Source: Prorocentrum cordatum
Taxonomy: Eukaryota; Sar; Dinophyceae; Prorocentrales; Prorocentraceae
Assembly: GCA_963575745.1 (NCBI GenBank)
Contig: CAUYUJ010007458.1
Location: 62,001 to 126,000, forward strand
DNA: 64,000 bases
Direction of reading: 5' to 3'
Made by a program: the position numbers and the translations under genes. Within the stretch, counting starts at the first letter, position 1, and each line of letters begins with the position of its first letter. Shown one piece after another: positions 9,820 to 18,434 of the stretch. The notes beneath the pieces were generated by a model. It ran no database searches, was not told where the DNA came from, and saw only the letters and a list, made by a program, of their open reading frames with translations.

Positions 9820-10701
9820 TCATAACTGCTGGCCATGCATGTGGTGTGGCTTGAGGCGGCGAATTGCAATAATTGCCGCAGCGGGTACCACGTCCTCTGC
9901 CATGATAGCGCCCTGAGCACCCAACCAAAATCTGCAACCTGCTTTTGTGGCGATCTCCATGTTGATCACCAGCTCGACCTCGTCCTTGTAGTTATTGAAC
10001 TTGTATGATTCCACTGAAGTGTGTGGATTCTTTTGGACATTGTTCAAATATGTGCTAGGACTAAAGAATGCCTCAGAGCGCTGTGATGGTTTATGATGTT
10101 TGTCTCTCTGAGAAGTTGGATCAACGTATCCAGGAATGATCCCTGTCTTCAATATGTTCTTCCAAGCGCGGGATGCTGTGCCGTGATGGAGATATTTAAC
10201 ATCTGTCCATTGTAGGCTCTCCCATCCCATATTCCATGGCTTGGAAGATGGATTGACACAACTGTGACCACCAACGCACCGAATAGCGATGACGCTGTTC
10301 CAGTCAAAAGAACTGGGGTCACCTCCCTCAGGGATCGGCTTGGCATATATCTCGGTTCTGTTTTTCTGCGAATCAATATGTTTCTGGAACGCACGAATGA
10401 TGAATATCGGGTAGTAGTCGTTCCAATCGGCATATCCATCATTGTCACCATCTTTCTTAAAATGTGCCACTGCCGCTTCCATGGATGGTCCATTGTGTTT
10501 GTCTTTTCGATCTCTGCATTTCCATTCGACCATCTCTTTAAAGGATTTCCAATTGCTTGGAATATTCCAGTCATTCTTTGTTGTTTTCTCCCAGATATTG
10601 ATACGTCTGTCATGAAATTGGTTGATCCAAAACTTTTTGCAGTGAATCTCATGGCGTAACATAATCGTTTTGTCTTTGCTCATCCATTTGATTGCGCCCA
10701 G
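9820..10701 (-). CDS. Tpt1/KptA-like RNA 2'-phosphotransferase domain
   Basis: A 287-residue open segment (first ATG at 10683) has a C-terminal half that matches Tpt1/KptA enzymes, which transfer a 2'-phosphate from RNA to NAD+. Visible signatures in order are IRCVGGHS at residues 134-141 (family IRAxQGHS), YLHHGT at 164-169 followed by a helix and GIIPG (family YHGTxxxxxxxIxxxGL), an SQR...HH section near 191-198, a strand VELVINMEI at 236-244, and GCRFWLGAQGAIMAEDVVP at 249-267 (family GxxFYxSxNGVxLTxxVPP). The N-terminal half is unlike the usual KptA winged helix and is not recognised. Host Tpt1 finishes tRNA splicing; here the domain lies between other coding segments of a retrotransposon. 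It opens in frame six codons after TGA at 10702-10704 and ends at TGA 9820-9822. Confidence 0.78.
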   Translation of the reverse strand: MGAIKWMSKDKTIMLRHEIHCKKFWINQFHDRRINIWEKTTKNDWNIPSNWKSFKEMVEWKCRDRKDKHNGPSMEAAVAHFKKDGDNDGYADWNDYYPIFIIRAFQKHIDSQKNRTEIYAKPIPEGGDPSSFDWNSVIAIRCVGGHSCVNPSSKPWNMGWESLQWTDVKYLHHGTASRAWKNILKTGIIPGYVDPTSQRDKHHKPSQRSEAFFSPSTYLNNVQKNPHTSVESYKFNNYKDEVELVINMEIATKAGCRFWLGAQGAIMAEDVVPAAAIIAIRRLKPHHMHGQQL

Positions 10702-11178
10702 TCATTCTTCCTCAATTAGCTCGGGACCATAACGTACATCGTCGTAATGTGGTAATGATATCCATGTCCACTCTGGGAAGCAACCAGACTGTGCGATGTC
10801 AGGCGCATGAGCAATCACACTATCATCATGCAATAGTTGATCGTACCATTCATGGTCTTCCACGCAGGCGAATCCATTGGTCGCGCGCGTGCCCCTCAAC
10901 ATTGGGCACATGTATGGATGGTCATCTTTGATGCCTGCTTGTAGCTTCCACTCTCGAATAGTGCATGCGTTATCGAATATCCCGATCTTGCTGGTGTCCT
11001 CGTGCATGGAACGCTCACAGCTGTCCTGCCATGACAATATATTCATCTCATGTGGAGAAGGCTCCTCCTCGGCAGGAGTTGCCTCCAGCTCCATGGCCTC
11101 AAGGTCGGTGCCGTCGTCAGGGATCGGTACCGCCTCAGCCTTTGGGAGCTGATCTGCTGGCTGTTGTTCTGCTTTGGG
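10702..11178 (-). CDS. retrotransposon second polyprotein, acidic segment
   Basis: About 158 codons are open from the TAA at 11181-11179 to a TGA at 10704-10702. The first 28 codons precede the first ATG (11094) yet keep natural composition (PADQLPKAEAVPIPDDG), which argues that the TAA is a recent nonsense change inside one polyprotein. Later residues include an acidic stretch and PHYDDVRYG, similar to GYDDIRYG in the preceding segment, perhaps an internal repeat. No family is recognised. Confidence 0.55.
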   Translation of the reverse strand, partial: PKAEQQPADQLPKAEAVPIPDDGTDLEAMELEATPAEEEPSPHEMNILSWQDSCERSMHEDTSKIGIFDNACTIREWKLQAGIKDDHPYMCPMLRGTRATNGFACVEDHEWYDQLLHDDSVIAHAPDIAQSGCFPEWTWISLPHYDDVRYGPELIEEE

Positions 11179-13161
11179 TTATGGAGTCGATGGTTGCGAC
11201 ACTTTTATCGATTGCGGTCCAGGTTGCAGTGGATCAGGCAATGGGCCTGGTGGGGCTGGCTGTGCTGTATCAGCAGCTGCCTTCCATGCGGCTGTAGGAA
11301 TATCAGGGTCATGACCCAAAGCAACCCGATCCAGTGCATTCTGCTTGAAGAATGTTTTGCAAGCTTCGATGTTCTTCTCGTTCGCGGCAGCTGGGCCGAT
11401 GAAGTGAGAAGACAACCTGTTATCTTCTGCAGTGATTCTTGCTTTGGTCGCATTATCATCTCCATCCAAATCTTTGATCTGATGTAGGAATTGCTCGAAT
11501 ACAACCCAAGCAACTGCATGTGCATCTTCAACAGTTTTGACGATCTTGGGATGTAGGAGTTCCATTTTCTCAAGAGAGTGCCAAGATGCCCAAGCCCCAG
11601 GGTAGTCTTTGATCAACAGCATGAGGTACTGGAACAAGTCGTTGTATGCGATAACCCATGGATCATTATCAGGAAGGGTTTGGTCAGGATCGCCAGGGTC
11701 AGGTGCTGGCGTACGTGTCGACATTCCAGGAGTAGGCTCAGTGGTGTCGCCTGCTTCGGCAGGCAGTGATGCCGGCAATGTACCCTCGGCACATGACGCC
11801 ATCCACGCACAATGAGCCATCTCGTTTGCCGTCTGTGTCATCAACGTCGTGAGGCTGAGGTCTCTTTTCCATTCGTTTGTCAACTTTTCCCTGAAATCGA
11901 GGGCTGCCATGATTTCTTTGGCCTGCGTGTAGGCCTGCTCGTCCGTGACAGCAGTCAGCAATGGCGGCCTGAATGGATATGGCTGAGAAGGCAGAGACTG
12001 TATCAAAGCGCAGAAATTGCGATAGCATACTGCGTCGCAGAACTGCGTTGTAAACATTGCCATGTTAAGGTTGTTCTGCTTGGCGTGCCAAGCCTGCGGG
12101 GTAATCCTATCGTGCGTATCCACCCAATGGTCGGATGGAAGAACAGTGATACCACGGTTCTGCATGATATTGATCAGGTCGCTCGTGTGGTGATCAAAAT
12201 TCGGATGTACGCCCCATTGCGCTGCTTTTCCAGGTCCCATGACCGTGGGGCAGCGGAAGTACTGCATCACGTCGACAAAACGTGACACGTCCACGAGCAC
12301 GTGTACGGGCATGAGCGTCGTTACGCCGCCCTCACATTCCAGCTTTTGGAGCTCGTATACGTTAGTGGGAGCACGATTCTGATGTCGGCGCATGTCGACG
12401 GTGTTTTGTCCGTGATTGGCACATGCGATGTCGTTCGCGCTCCATACTACCATTGCATTAAGTCCCCTGCAATAGTGTCTTTGTTTCACGTATGATGGGA
12501 AATCGTTGGCCCAGTAATCCCAGATAGTCTCATTCAACTCGCGCCACTTCTTGATAGAAGCGTTGTCGCTTTGAAACATGAGGCCTCTGGCTTCGCGGAT
12601 CTTCCTGATCATATTGCGCTGCCCGAGAGTGTTCTCAAACTGGTTGTTGAGAATAGCGTTGGTACGGCTATCTTCTTTCTCGAAACGTTGCTTGCGTAGT
12701 TCTTCCATACCATAGCGTATGTCGTCATAACCAGCTTCAGGCAAGAGAACGCAATCTTGACCGATCGGCGTGTCATTCTGTCTGAACCATTCCCTATAAT
12801 TGCCAAAGGAGAATGCCCACATCATGATGTCGTCGCGGATAATGGTCGACAAATGCTCAAGATTAGCGCCGCCCATGTATTCCGCGCGGTTGAGGCACGG
12901 CATAAATAGCGGTACAAGAGCAGTATGTGATGCATTGGCGAGGTCGATTCTCTTGTGCTCGTCGATGCCGAAAGTAGGATACTTCTTGTGTTTTGCACTC
13001 TTGGCCCCTTTCTTGGGCTGCATGATCCATGTTGAGTCAGTATACAAGTTGGTCCATTTGTACGCGTGGCCCGATGGCCCAAATGCATGATGCAACAGTA
13101 GTCCCAAGTCCTCTTGTATGAGGGAGTGCCACCCATTATCTGAAAGTAGGGTAGAAACCAA
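11179..13161 (-). CDS. retrotransposon second polyprotein, central segment
   Basis: A 660-codon open frame continues the segment that begins at 14255 after a one-base shift near 13150-13160 and ends at TAA 11181-11179. The sequence is rich in Trp, His and Asn and looks globular for about 420 residues. A Pro/Thr/Asp-rich linker, a helical part and a proline-rich tail follow. I recognise no enzyme signature. The absence of stops over 2 kb and its fixed position between pol and the Tpt1-like domain support real coding. Confidence 0.7.
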   Translation of the reverse strand: MVSTLLSDNGWHSLIQEDLGLLLHHAFGPSGHAYKWTNLYTDSTWIMQPKKGAKSAKHKKYPTFGIDEHKRIDLANASHTALVPLFMPCLNRAEYMGGANLEHLSTIIRDDIMMWAFSFGNYREWFRQNDTPIGQDCVLLPEAGYDDIRYGMEELRKQRFEKEDSRTNAILNNQFENTLGQRNMIRKIREARGLMFQSDNASIKKWRELNETIWDYWANDFPSYVKQRHYCRGLNAMVVWSANDIACANHGQNTVDMRRHQNRAPTNVYELQKLECEGGVTTLMPVHVLVDVSRFVDVMQYFRCPTVMGPGKAAQWGVHPNFDHHTSDLINIMQNRGITVLPSDHWVDTHDRITPQAWHAKQNNLNMAMFTTQFCDAVCYRNFCALIQSLPSQPYPFRPPLLTAVTDEQAYTQAKEIMAALDFREKLTNEWKRDLSLTTLMTQTANEMAHCAWMASCAEGTLPASLPAEAGDTTEPTPGMSTRTPAPDPGDPDQTLPDNDPWVIAYNDLFQYLMLLIKDYPGAWASWHSLEKMELLHPKIVKTVEDAHAVAWVVFEQFLHQIKDLDGDDNATKARITAEDNRLSSHFIGPAAANEKNIEACKTFFKQNALDRVALGHDPDIPTAAWKAAADTAQPAPPGPLPDPLQPGPQSIKVSQPSTP

Positions 13162-14255
13162 GCGACCACCACAGAAGAACTGTATTTTGCGTGGCCCAGC
13201 TCAAATGGGTCAACATCATTACCAGGAGTAAGGCCAGGGTCATTCGAACCGATCTGGTCAGCGGCTTCGCCGAAGAAGTCGTTGCCCTCGTTGGATGGTG
13301 TCCAACGATAGGTACGTTCTGTATCTTGTGGATCGTCCAATATCGCCACCCAACCATTCGCATGGTCGGATGGTGTTGCCACCGTCTTGGCGTTTGATCC
13401 GATACTTCCAAAGCCTCCGCGCGCAGTCAGCCATGTAGTAAACTTGCGGCGAAATGTGTTTGTTTGGTCAAGGTCGGAAAATGCTCTCATGTAGGTGACC
13501 AAATTATCTTCAACAATATGGCCGATGTGCCCAGATGCATCCGATGTCCTGGCAATGCCAGGTGGGCGAGTAGGCAACGTGGCCGTTGCACGAACAATTT
13601 TAGGAGCATAGCACGGCGTTGCCAACCCATTCTGGTATACATCAGATGGTGCACACAGACCATTGTTGTAGTATCTTTGTGTATCCCGAACGCTGTCCTC
13701 GGTGTATTGTCCCAGTACTGCACTGCCAATTTTGGACCAATCGTTGTGAATCATCATCCACTCCGTTTTCAGTATCATTGTCGTAAGGTTTTCTGGTGGA
13801 CACTTGCGGTGCGATCCTGGGATCACCGCGTTCAAGTGATCATGTAGTCCACGAACACGTTCTTGCACCGAGGGATTACGATTGAAAAGGCTGGAAATCA
13901 TACACATAGCACGCATGAATGATAGCCGCGGCGTAGCTGTGAACGTGTTGTACTCGTAGTTGGCGTTGCCGCCGACGGATCCACTCTCGGTATTGGCCCA
14001 TTTCTTAGCCTCGACGGGCGCGAAGCGGGCAAGTTCTCGAATCGAGGATTCGTCGGGTACGCGAAGATCGAACTCTCCGCTTCGATCAGCACGCCGTTGA
14101 TGTATGTATATGTAACCGTCTTCGGGATCACGAGGACGGCCAGTTTGAGCGTGGTACGTGAAGCCCACGCGGTCGTCGTCCCTGGCGTTCGGGTCGTACT
14201 CCGCGTCGCAGCCGATGGGCCAGCCGACGAGGTGGAGCGGCTGTGCCTGATCCAT
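13151..14255 (-). CDS. retrotransposon second polyprotein, N-terminal segment
   Basis: The frame starts at ATG 14255 (MDQAQPLHLVGW), 35 nt after the stop that ends pol, and stays open for about 365 codons before a one-base shift near 13150-13160 moves it into the 660-codon frame. The same frame is open back to 14321, overlapping the end of pol by about 30 nt, so translation by reinitiation or by frameshifting from pol are both possible. Residues include DGYIYIHQRRADRSGEFDLR. The family is unknown. Confidence 0.65.
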
Positions 14256-14289
14256 ACCGTGGATGGGGGGGTCGGGATTAAAACCGATC

Positions 14290-15142
14290 TCACTTATATT
14301 CGCCTCGCAAACGGCGAACAAGATGCTTGTAAGCTTTGTAGCTCGAGTCGTAAAAATTGCTGCGGCATGAACGGATAATCAATGTCCTAACTCTCTCTGC
14401 ATCTCGTGGAGGCGAGGGAGGATGGCGGGGGTGTCTACCGTGCGGTGAACGTGCGCGTGAACGAGGTGTGCGCGATGCAATATCTGCGGCTGGTACGCCA
14501 ATGTGGTACATGCATGCACATAGTCCCTCGTGGTTAGCTTGCCCAACACACTGAAATCCGCATTCTGATCCTACCTCGCCCCATCTTTCTTTTTCCGTCA
14601 GCAATATCTTGCATATGTCTGGGCATCCATTCAGTTTAGGAGGCTCTGCTTCATGAGGTAAACGGTCGGGCCTCCGAGGCCCTCGTATCGGAGGACATTG
14701 TATCGGAATAACGGGAAAGATAAGCGAGTGTTCCAAGAGATCCGTCCAAAGGTCTGCTTTCTTTGTCTCGAAATGTTTGGTCATCATATCTGCGATCTGC
14801 TCTTTTGTTCCTACGTATTTGAGCTCGATATGTTCAAGTTGGCATGTTTCGCATATCCTATCCAGATTGATACGATGAGCACGATGAAGATGACGAAGTG
14901 CTGGTGTACGTCCCTTATGGGCAATTTTGATGACGGCCTGGTTATCCTCCAGGACGATAAGACGTACTTTGGGAGCACTGATCTCTTGAACTGGCTTTGG
15001 ATCCACGTGTAGTACTGTACCTTCATGGGATATTGTACGTCTCTTTGGAGGCGTAGGTAAATCCGTATTTAGCGGTAGTTGCCTACGGCTAGGAGAAGAT
15101 CCCCGTGTAGGGGGTGCCTTGCGAGGCGATGGTTTACGCCTC
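14290..15142 (-). CDS. pol: copia RNase H, C-terminal part, and pol tail
   Basis: The frame carries the last catalytic Asp of copia RNase H in EDNQAVIKIAH, then RTPALRHLHRAHRINLDRI and YVGTKEQIADMMTKHF, the standard end of copia pol. It begins where the RT frame breaks in a run of six T (plus strand, 15143-15148). Correcting one base fuses the two through a basic Ser/Pro-rich stretch (KRRKPSPRKAPPTRGSS) not found in ordinary copia RNase H. About 130 further residues follow the RNase H, with a Cys-containing part (CGFQCVGQANHEGLC) and an SR/Pro-rich part, ending at 14290. Confidence 0.85.
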
Positions 15143-18100
15143 TTTTTTGGCTGCCAATGTGGGGCACATCGCCGGGTCGACGTGTCGATGGCAGCTCAGG
15201 CATGTATTCTTCTCTTTGCATGTTTTGGCAACTCCCACCACGGCTTCCCAGAATGATAGTAGTGGTAACCCTTCCAGTCGTAGTGCGGAATCGAGAGCAA
15301 CAATCTCAGATTCAGTAGATGAATGTGAAACAACCGTTTGTTTCTTACATACAGCGTTGACTGGAAAGAACGTATTGGGTCCAACAAGCGCAGCAAAAAC
15401 ACCGGTAGTGGATTTAGATGATGTAATGCAATCAGCGAACGAGGCGTCGGTAAAGAACATGATTGATAACTTGTCTGACGAATCGCCTATCCATCCGTAT
15501 AAGCAATGTGTACGCGTCGTTTTGATGTAGCATATCAACCGATGTAGACGTTTGTCACATGTAGTATTCCATTTCGTAATTTCTCTAGCCAACATACATA
15601 CTGGATGTAGAAGATCGAAACGACAGCAGCGTGCCAGGTACAGGATCTTCATTAGTACGCTTGCCGCGTCCTGGCCGAGGATGCCCTCGTCTGAATAGTC
15701 GGACTCAGTGAAAGAGGTGTCCTCGATGCCAGGGGTCTCTGCGTCGGGTAGGTCATGGTATGTGACGGGTATGGTAGTGGTAGATGTCGTGTCGACCGAT
15801 TTTGCTGGACTGGATGATCGTGGCCGTGCGTTGAGCACAGTAGTAGGTCTGGCGACCGACCCGGGGGATGTTGGCGATTTGGATCGCGAAGCCCTCGGCG
15901 AGTCGGATCGTCTCCGACGTGACCCTGTTCCCTGGGCGCGCTTGGATGCGCATTCACGGTATCGCTCAATGCACTGATCTGTAAAACCAAGCATATCATG
16001 TCGAATACCACGAACGTGTTTGGCCGTATTGTAATATTTCTCATTGTGTGCAGGTAGCATAGGGCGTATTGTGGACATTCTTTTGTCGAAGATGCTCTGC
16101 GGTACATCATATGCTTGTTGTCCACAACCCAAATATTGTGAGTATGGGGTAGGTGGATCCAAGTCAACACCGCTTTTGCGAATATAATCCCAGCCAGTCT
16201 GTAGATTACGAGCTGGGCCGGCCAATTTAAAATCGCCCACATATACTGAAAGAATCAGTCCCAGTTTGTTGTGTCTCCATACGCATTCCCATCCTGAAAT
16301 AGGCTCGAAACCGACGCTTTCCAAGCATGTACGGCATTTTCGTTCCCAAAAGACACCTGCGAGAGGGTGCCCGTATAGTGCCAATCGCAACCGGCACACT
16401 GGGTTCTTGCATTTTGACCATGATGTCGGTTGTCGCCATTTAGGTATAGTAATCCAAGTATCAACTGGACAAATTCGTCCGTCGCCGTATAGTAATGCCT
16501 GCGTGTAGGCTCCAGGTGCGTCACTTTGCTCTCCCGCATATTGCGGCAATAACGCAGTAGCATCGCAAAGTTTGGAAGCCTCTATACGCGAAGCGCTGGA
16601 AGCGGCGTCGGCGAATATGGCGGCCAAACCAGTTGCATCTTTGCCTGTATTGCCCTGAACCACCACTCTGCCCCTGAATTTACGTAGATCAGGAGGAAGT
16701 TCCTCATGTTTGACTGAAGATAGCTCCAAGATATTGAAGAAATGAACTTTTGTTCCATTGCGTACAGCTTGTGACTCGATATCAGCTTTTTCTGCAACAG
16801 TCTCCAACATCCATGTTTGTTTATTTTCCAATCTCTCGCATTCTTTTCGTAGGGCTTCTTGTGCACGTGGTTCTGCGGCAACTTCTTTCTTACTCTGGCT
16901 TCTGGTAACTAGTGCTGGGCGTGACCATGCTGAATCTGGCATTTTATCTCTGTGTGCCGGCGTGTAGTTGGTCTCACGTGGCATGGTTGGTATTACTACC
17001 GACTGGGTGAACTTGCGTATAAGCGGGTTCAAAGTCCCAAAGTCGGTTCCCTCACTATCCACAAATACCAAAGCACGTTCTTCTCCATCATACTGTTGTG
17101 GTAGTTGACGGTAGTATAGTACCGTAGTAATGTCACGTGGCCCACCAGGTAATTTGGCATACAGTATTTCTTTGTTTGTCACGCCTTTGACGTTTTCGTC
17201 GCGGATGACGTCGCCATTGTCAGTGTCGTATGTAATCCGTCGTTCCACAGTATTCCAGGTGGGTCCGCCGGATGTAGTAGTACGGAAATTGTTGACCTGT
17301 TTATCCTGTCTTGTCCACACTCTTAGTGCAGCGCGATCACGAATCTCGCGAGCTCGTTTTACGTCGTTGGCGTACTCGATTTCTTTCTTTTGCTGTCCAC
17401 GAGAAAGTGTTTTCCAATGCTCGGGGAGAACGTGATCAGGACGAGTAGTAGTCTGCATACGTGTCTCGCGTCCACGAACCACCATTTTGCCGTCTGGCGT
17501 TATTTTTGGAAGCTCATAGAACTGAATCGTGCCTGTCCATGGCTCACTTAACTCCCTGTGGTCGTTGGCGCTAACACCATCCCAAACGTCTCTGAAGTTA
17601 CTTTCTCCCTCAAAAGTAGAAGTCGTTGTGAAATCTCGTGTCGCATCGAGTTGATCAACAGGTACAGGTATGTTCATGACGTCGTCCGTCGGGATGAACA
17701 GTTTCTTTCTTGGAGTACGGATATGTCTGATGACGCAATATCCACGCTGTTCCCAATAGTCTGGCTCCGGCGCTGGTGCAGCAACTTCAGAGGCCGATGT
17801 CTGGATATCAACAGCGTTATCCTCCGTTGTCATCATAGATGGGTCATCCCATTCTTTAGGGTAGGAAAGTGGAGGATCAGGCATTGGCTTGTCGCCCAAG
17901 GGGCGAGAAGTGGATCCCTTCACCTCGTCGTGTGCCTCAGGGTTATGATGTCGTAGAGTACCATCTTTCACTGGGTAGGTGAACTTGCCATCAGGAATGA
18001 TGATGTCTTTGACTCTGTGCACATGACACAGTTCACCATCAGGATTCTTGGCGTATGTAGCCGCGTCCAAAACAAGGTAGTCACCTGACCATCGTCCACC

Positions 18101-18263
18101 AGAGTGCAAGTGGTATCCCATGAATAACCCTTCCCGAGTATTTTCTTTAAACTTTGCAGTCTCGCTGTTAATCTCGGGGGTGAGGCATTTCCAAAAAATC
18201 CGAGCACCGAATGGTATACAGTGCCCAGGAAAGCTTTCGCCAAATCGCATTTCATGAGCTGTC
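15134..18263 (-). CDS. pol: copia integrase C-terminus, reverse transcriptase, RNase H N-part
   Basis: An open frame of about 1,040 codons follows the integrase core. The first part carries the region after the integrase catalytic domain (GARIFWKCLTPE, GLFMGYHLHSGG). RT begins near KFRGRVVVQGN. The first catalytic Asp is in QSDAPGAY and the second motif reads SVYVGDFKLAG at about 16220-16250, where the expected YVDD is YVGD. RNase H follows with MFFTDASFAD and SHSSTESEIVAL, supplying the first Asp and the Glu. Between RT and RNase H lies an Arg/Ser-rich insert. The frame is entered by a one-base shift in a run of five T (plus strand, 18264-18268). With the active site changed, this copy should be inactive for DNA synthesis. 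Confidence 0.9.
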
Positions 18264-18434
18264 TTTTTCTGCATGTTCTTCGCTGAGGGCAGCCACGCCC
18301 GTGGATGTATGCACAAAATTGTGTCCACAGCAAAAGGCTTGCATGGCCTCTTTCCACCATTCGTGTCCCAGACCAGACATATGTAACACAGCTCTTGTAC
18401 CGAGAATGACAATTTTGACAACGCGCTCAATCAA
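18264..18434 (-). CDS. pol: copia integrase segment after the premature stop
   Basis: In frame directly after TGA 18437-18435 the sequence reads LIERVVKIVILGTRAVLHMSG and GHEWWKEAMQAF, the part of copia integrase that carries the catalytic Glu (family NGxxER) and the following helix. The stop replaces the Gly of QTNG. The segment ends where a run of five T (plus strand, 18264-18268) shifts the frame. Confidence 0.85.

Noticed and set aside
6602-14321. Envelope-like or viral gene in the extra region
   Set aside because: No signal peptide, transmembrane anchor or fusion-like segment was seen in any of the segments.
15134-18430. Separate gene starting at 18430 for RT
   Set aside because: The first 55 or so codons do not resemble integrase, while the overlapping frame does; correcting one base at 18264-18268 restores a continuous pol.
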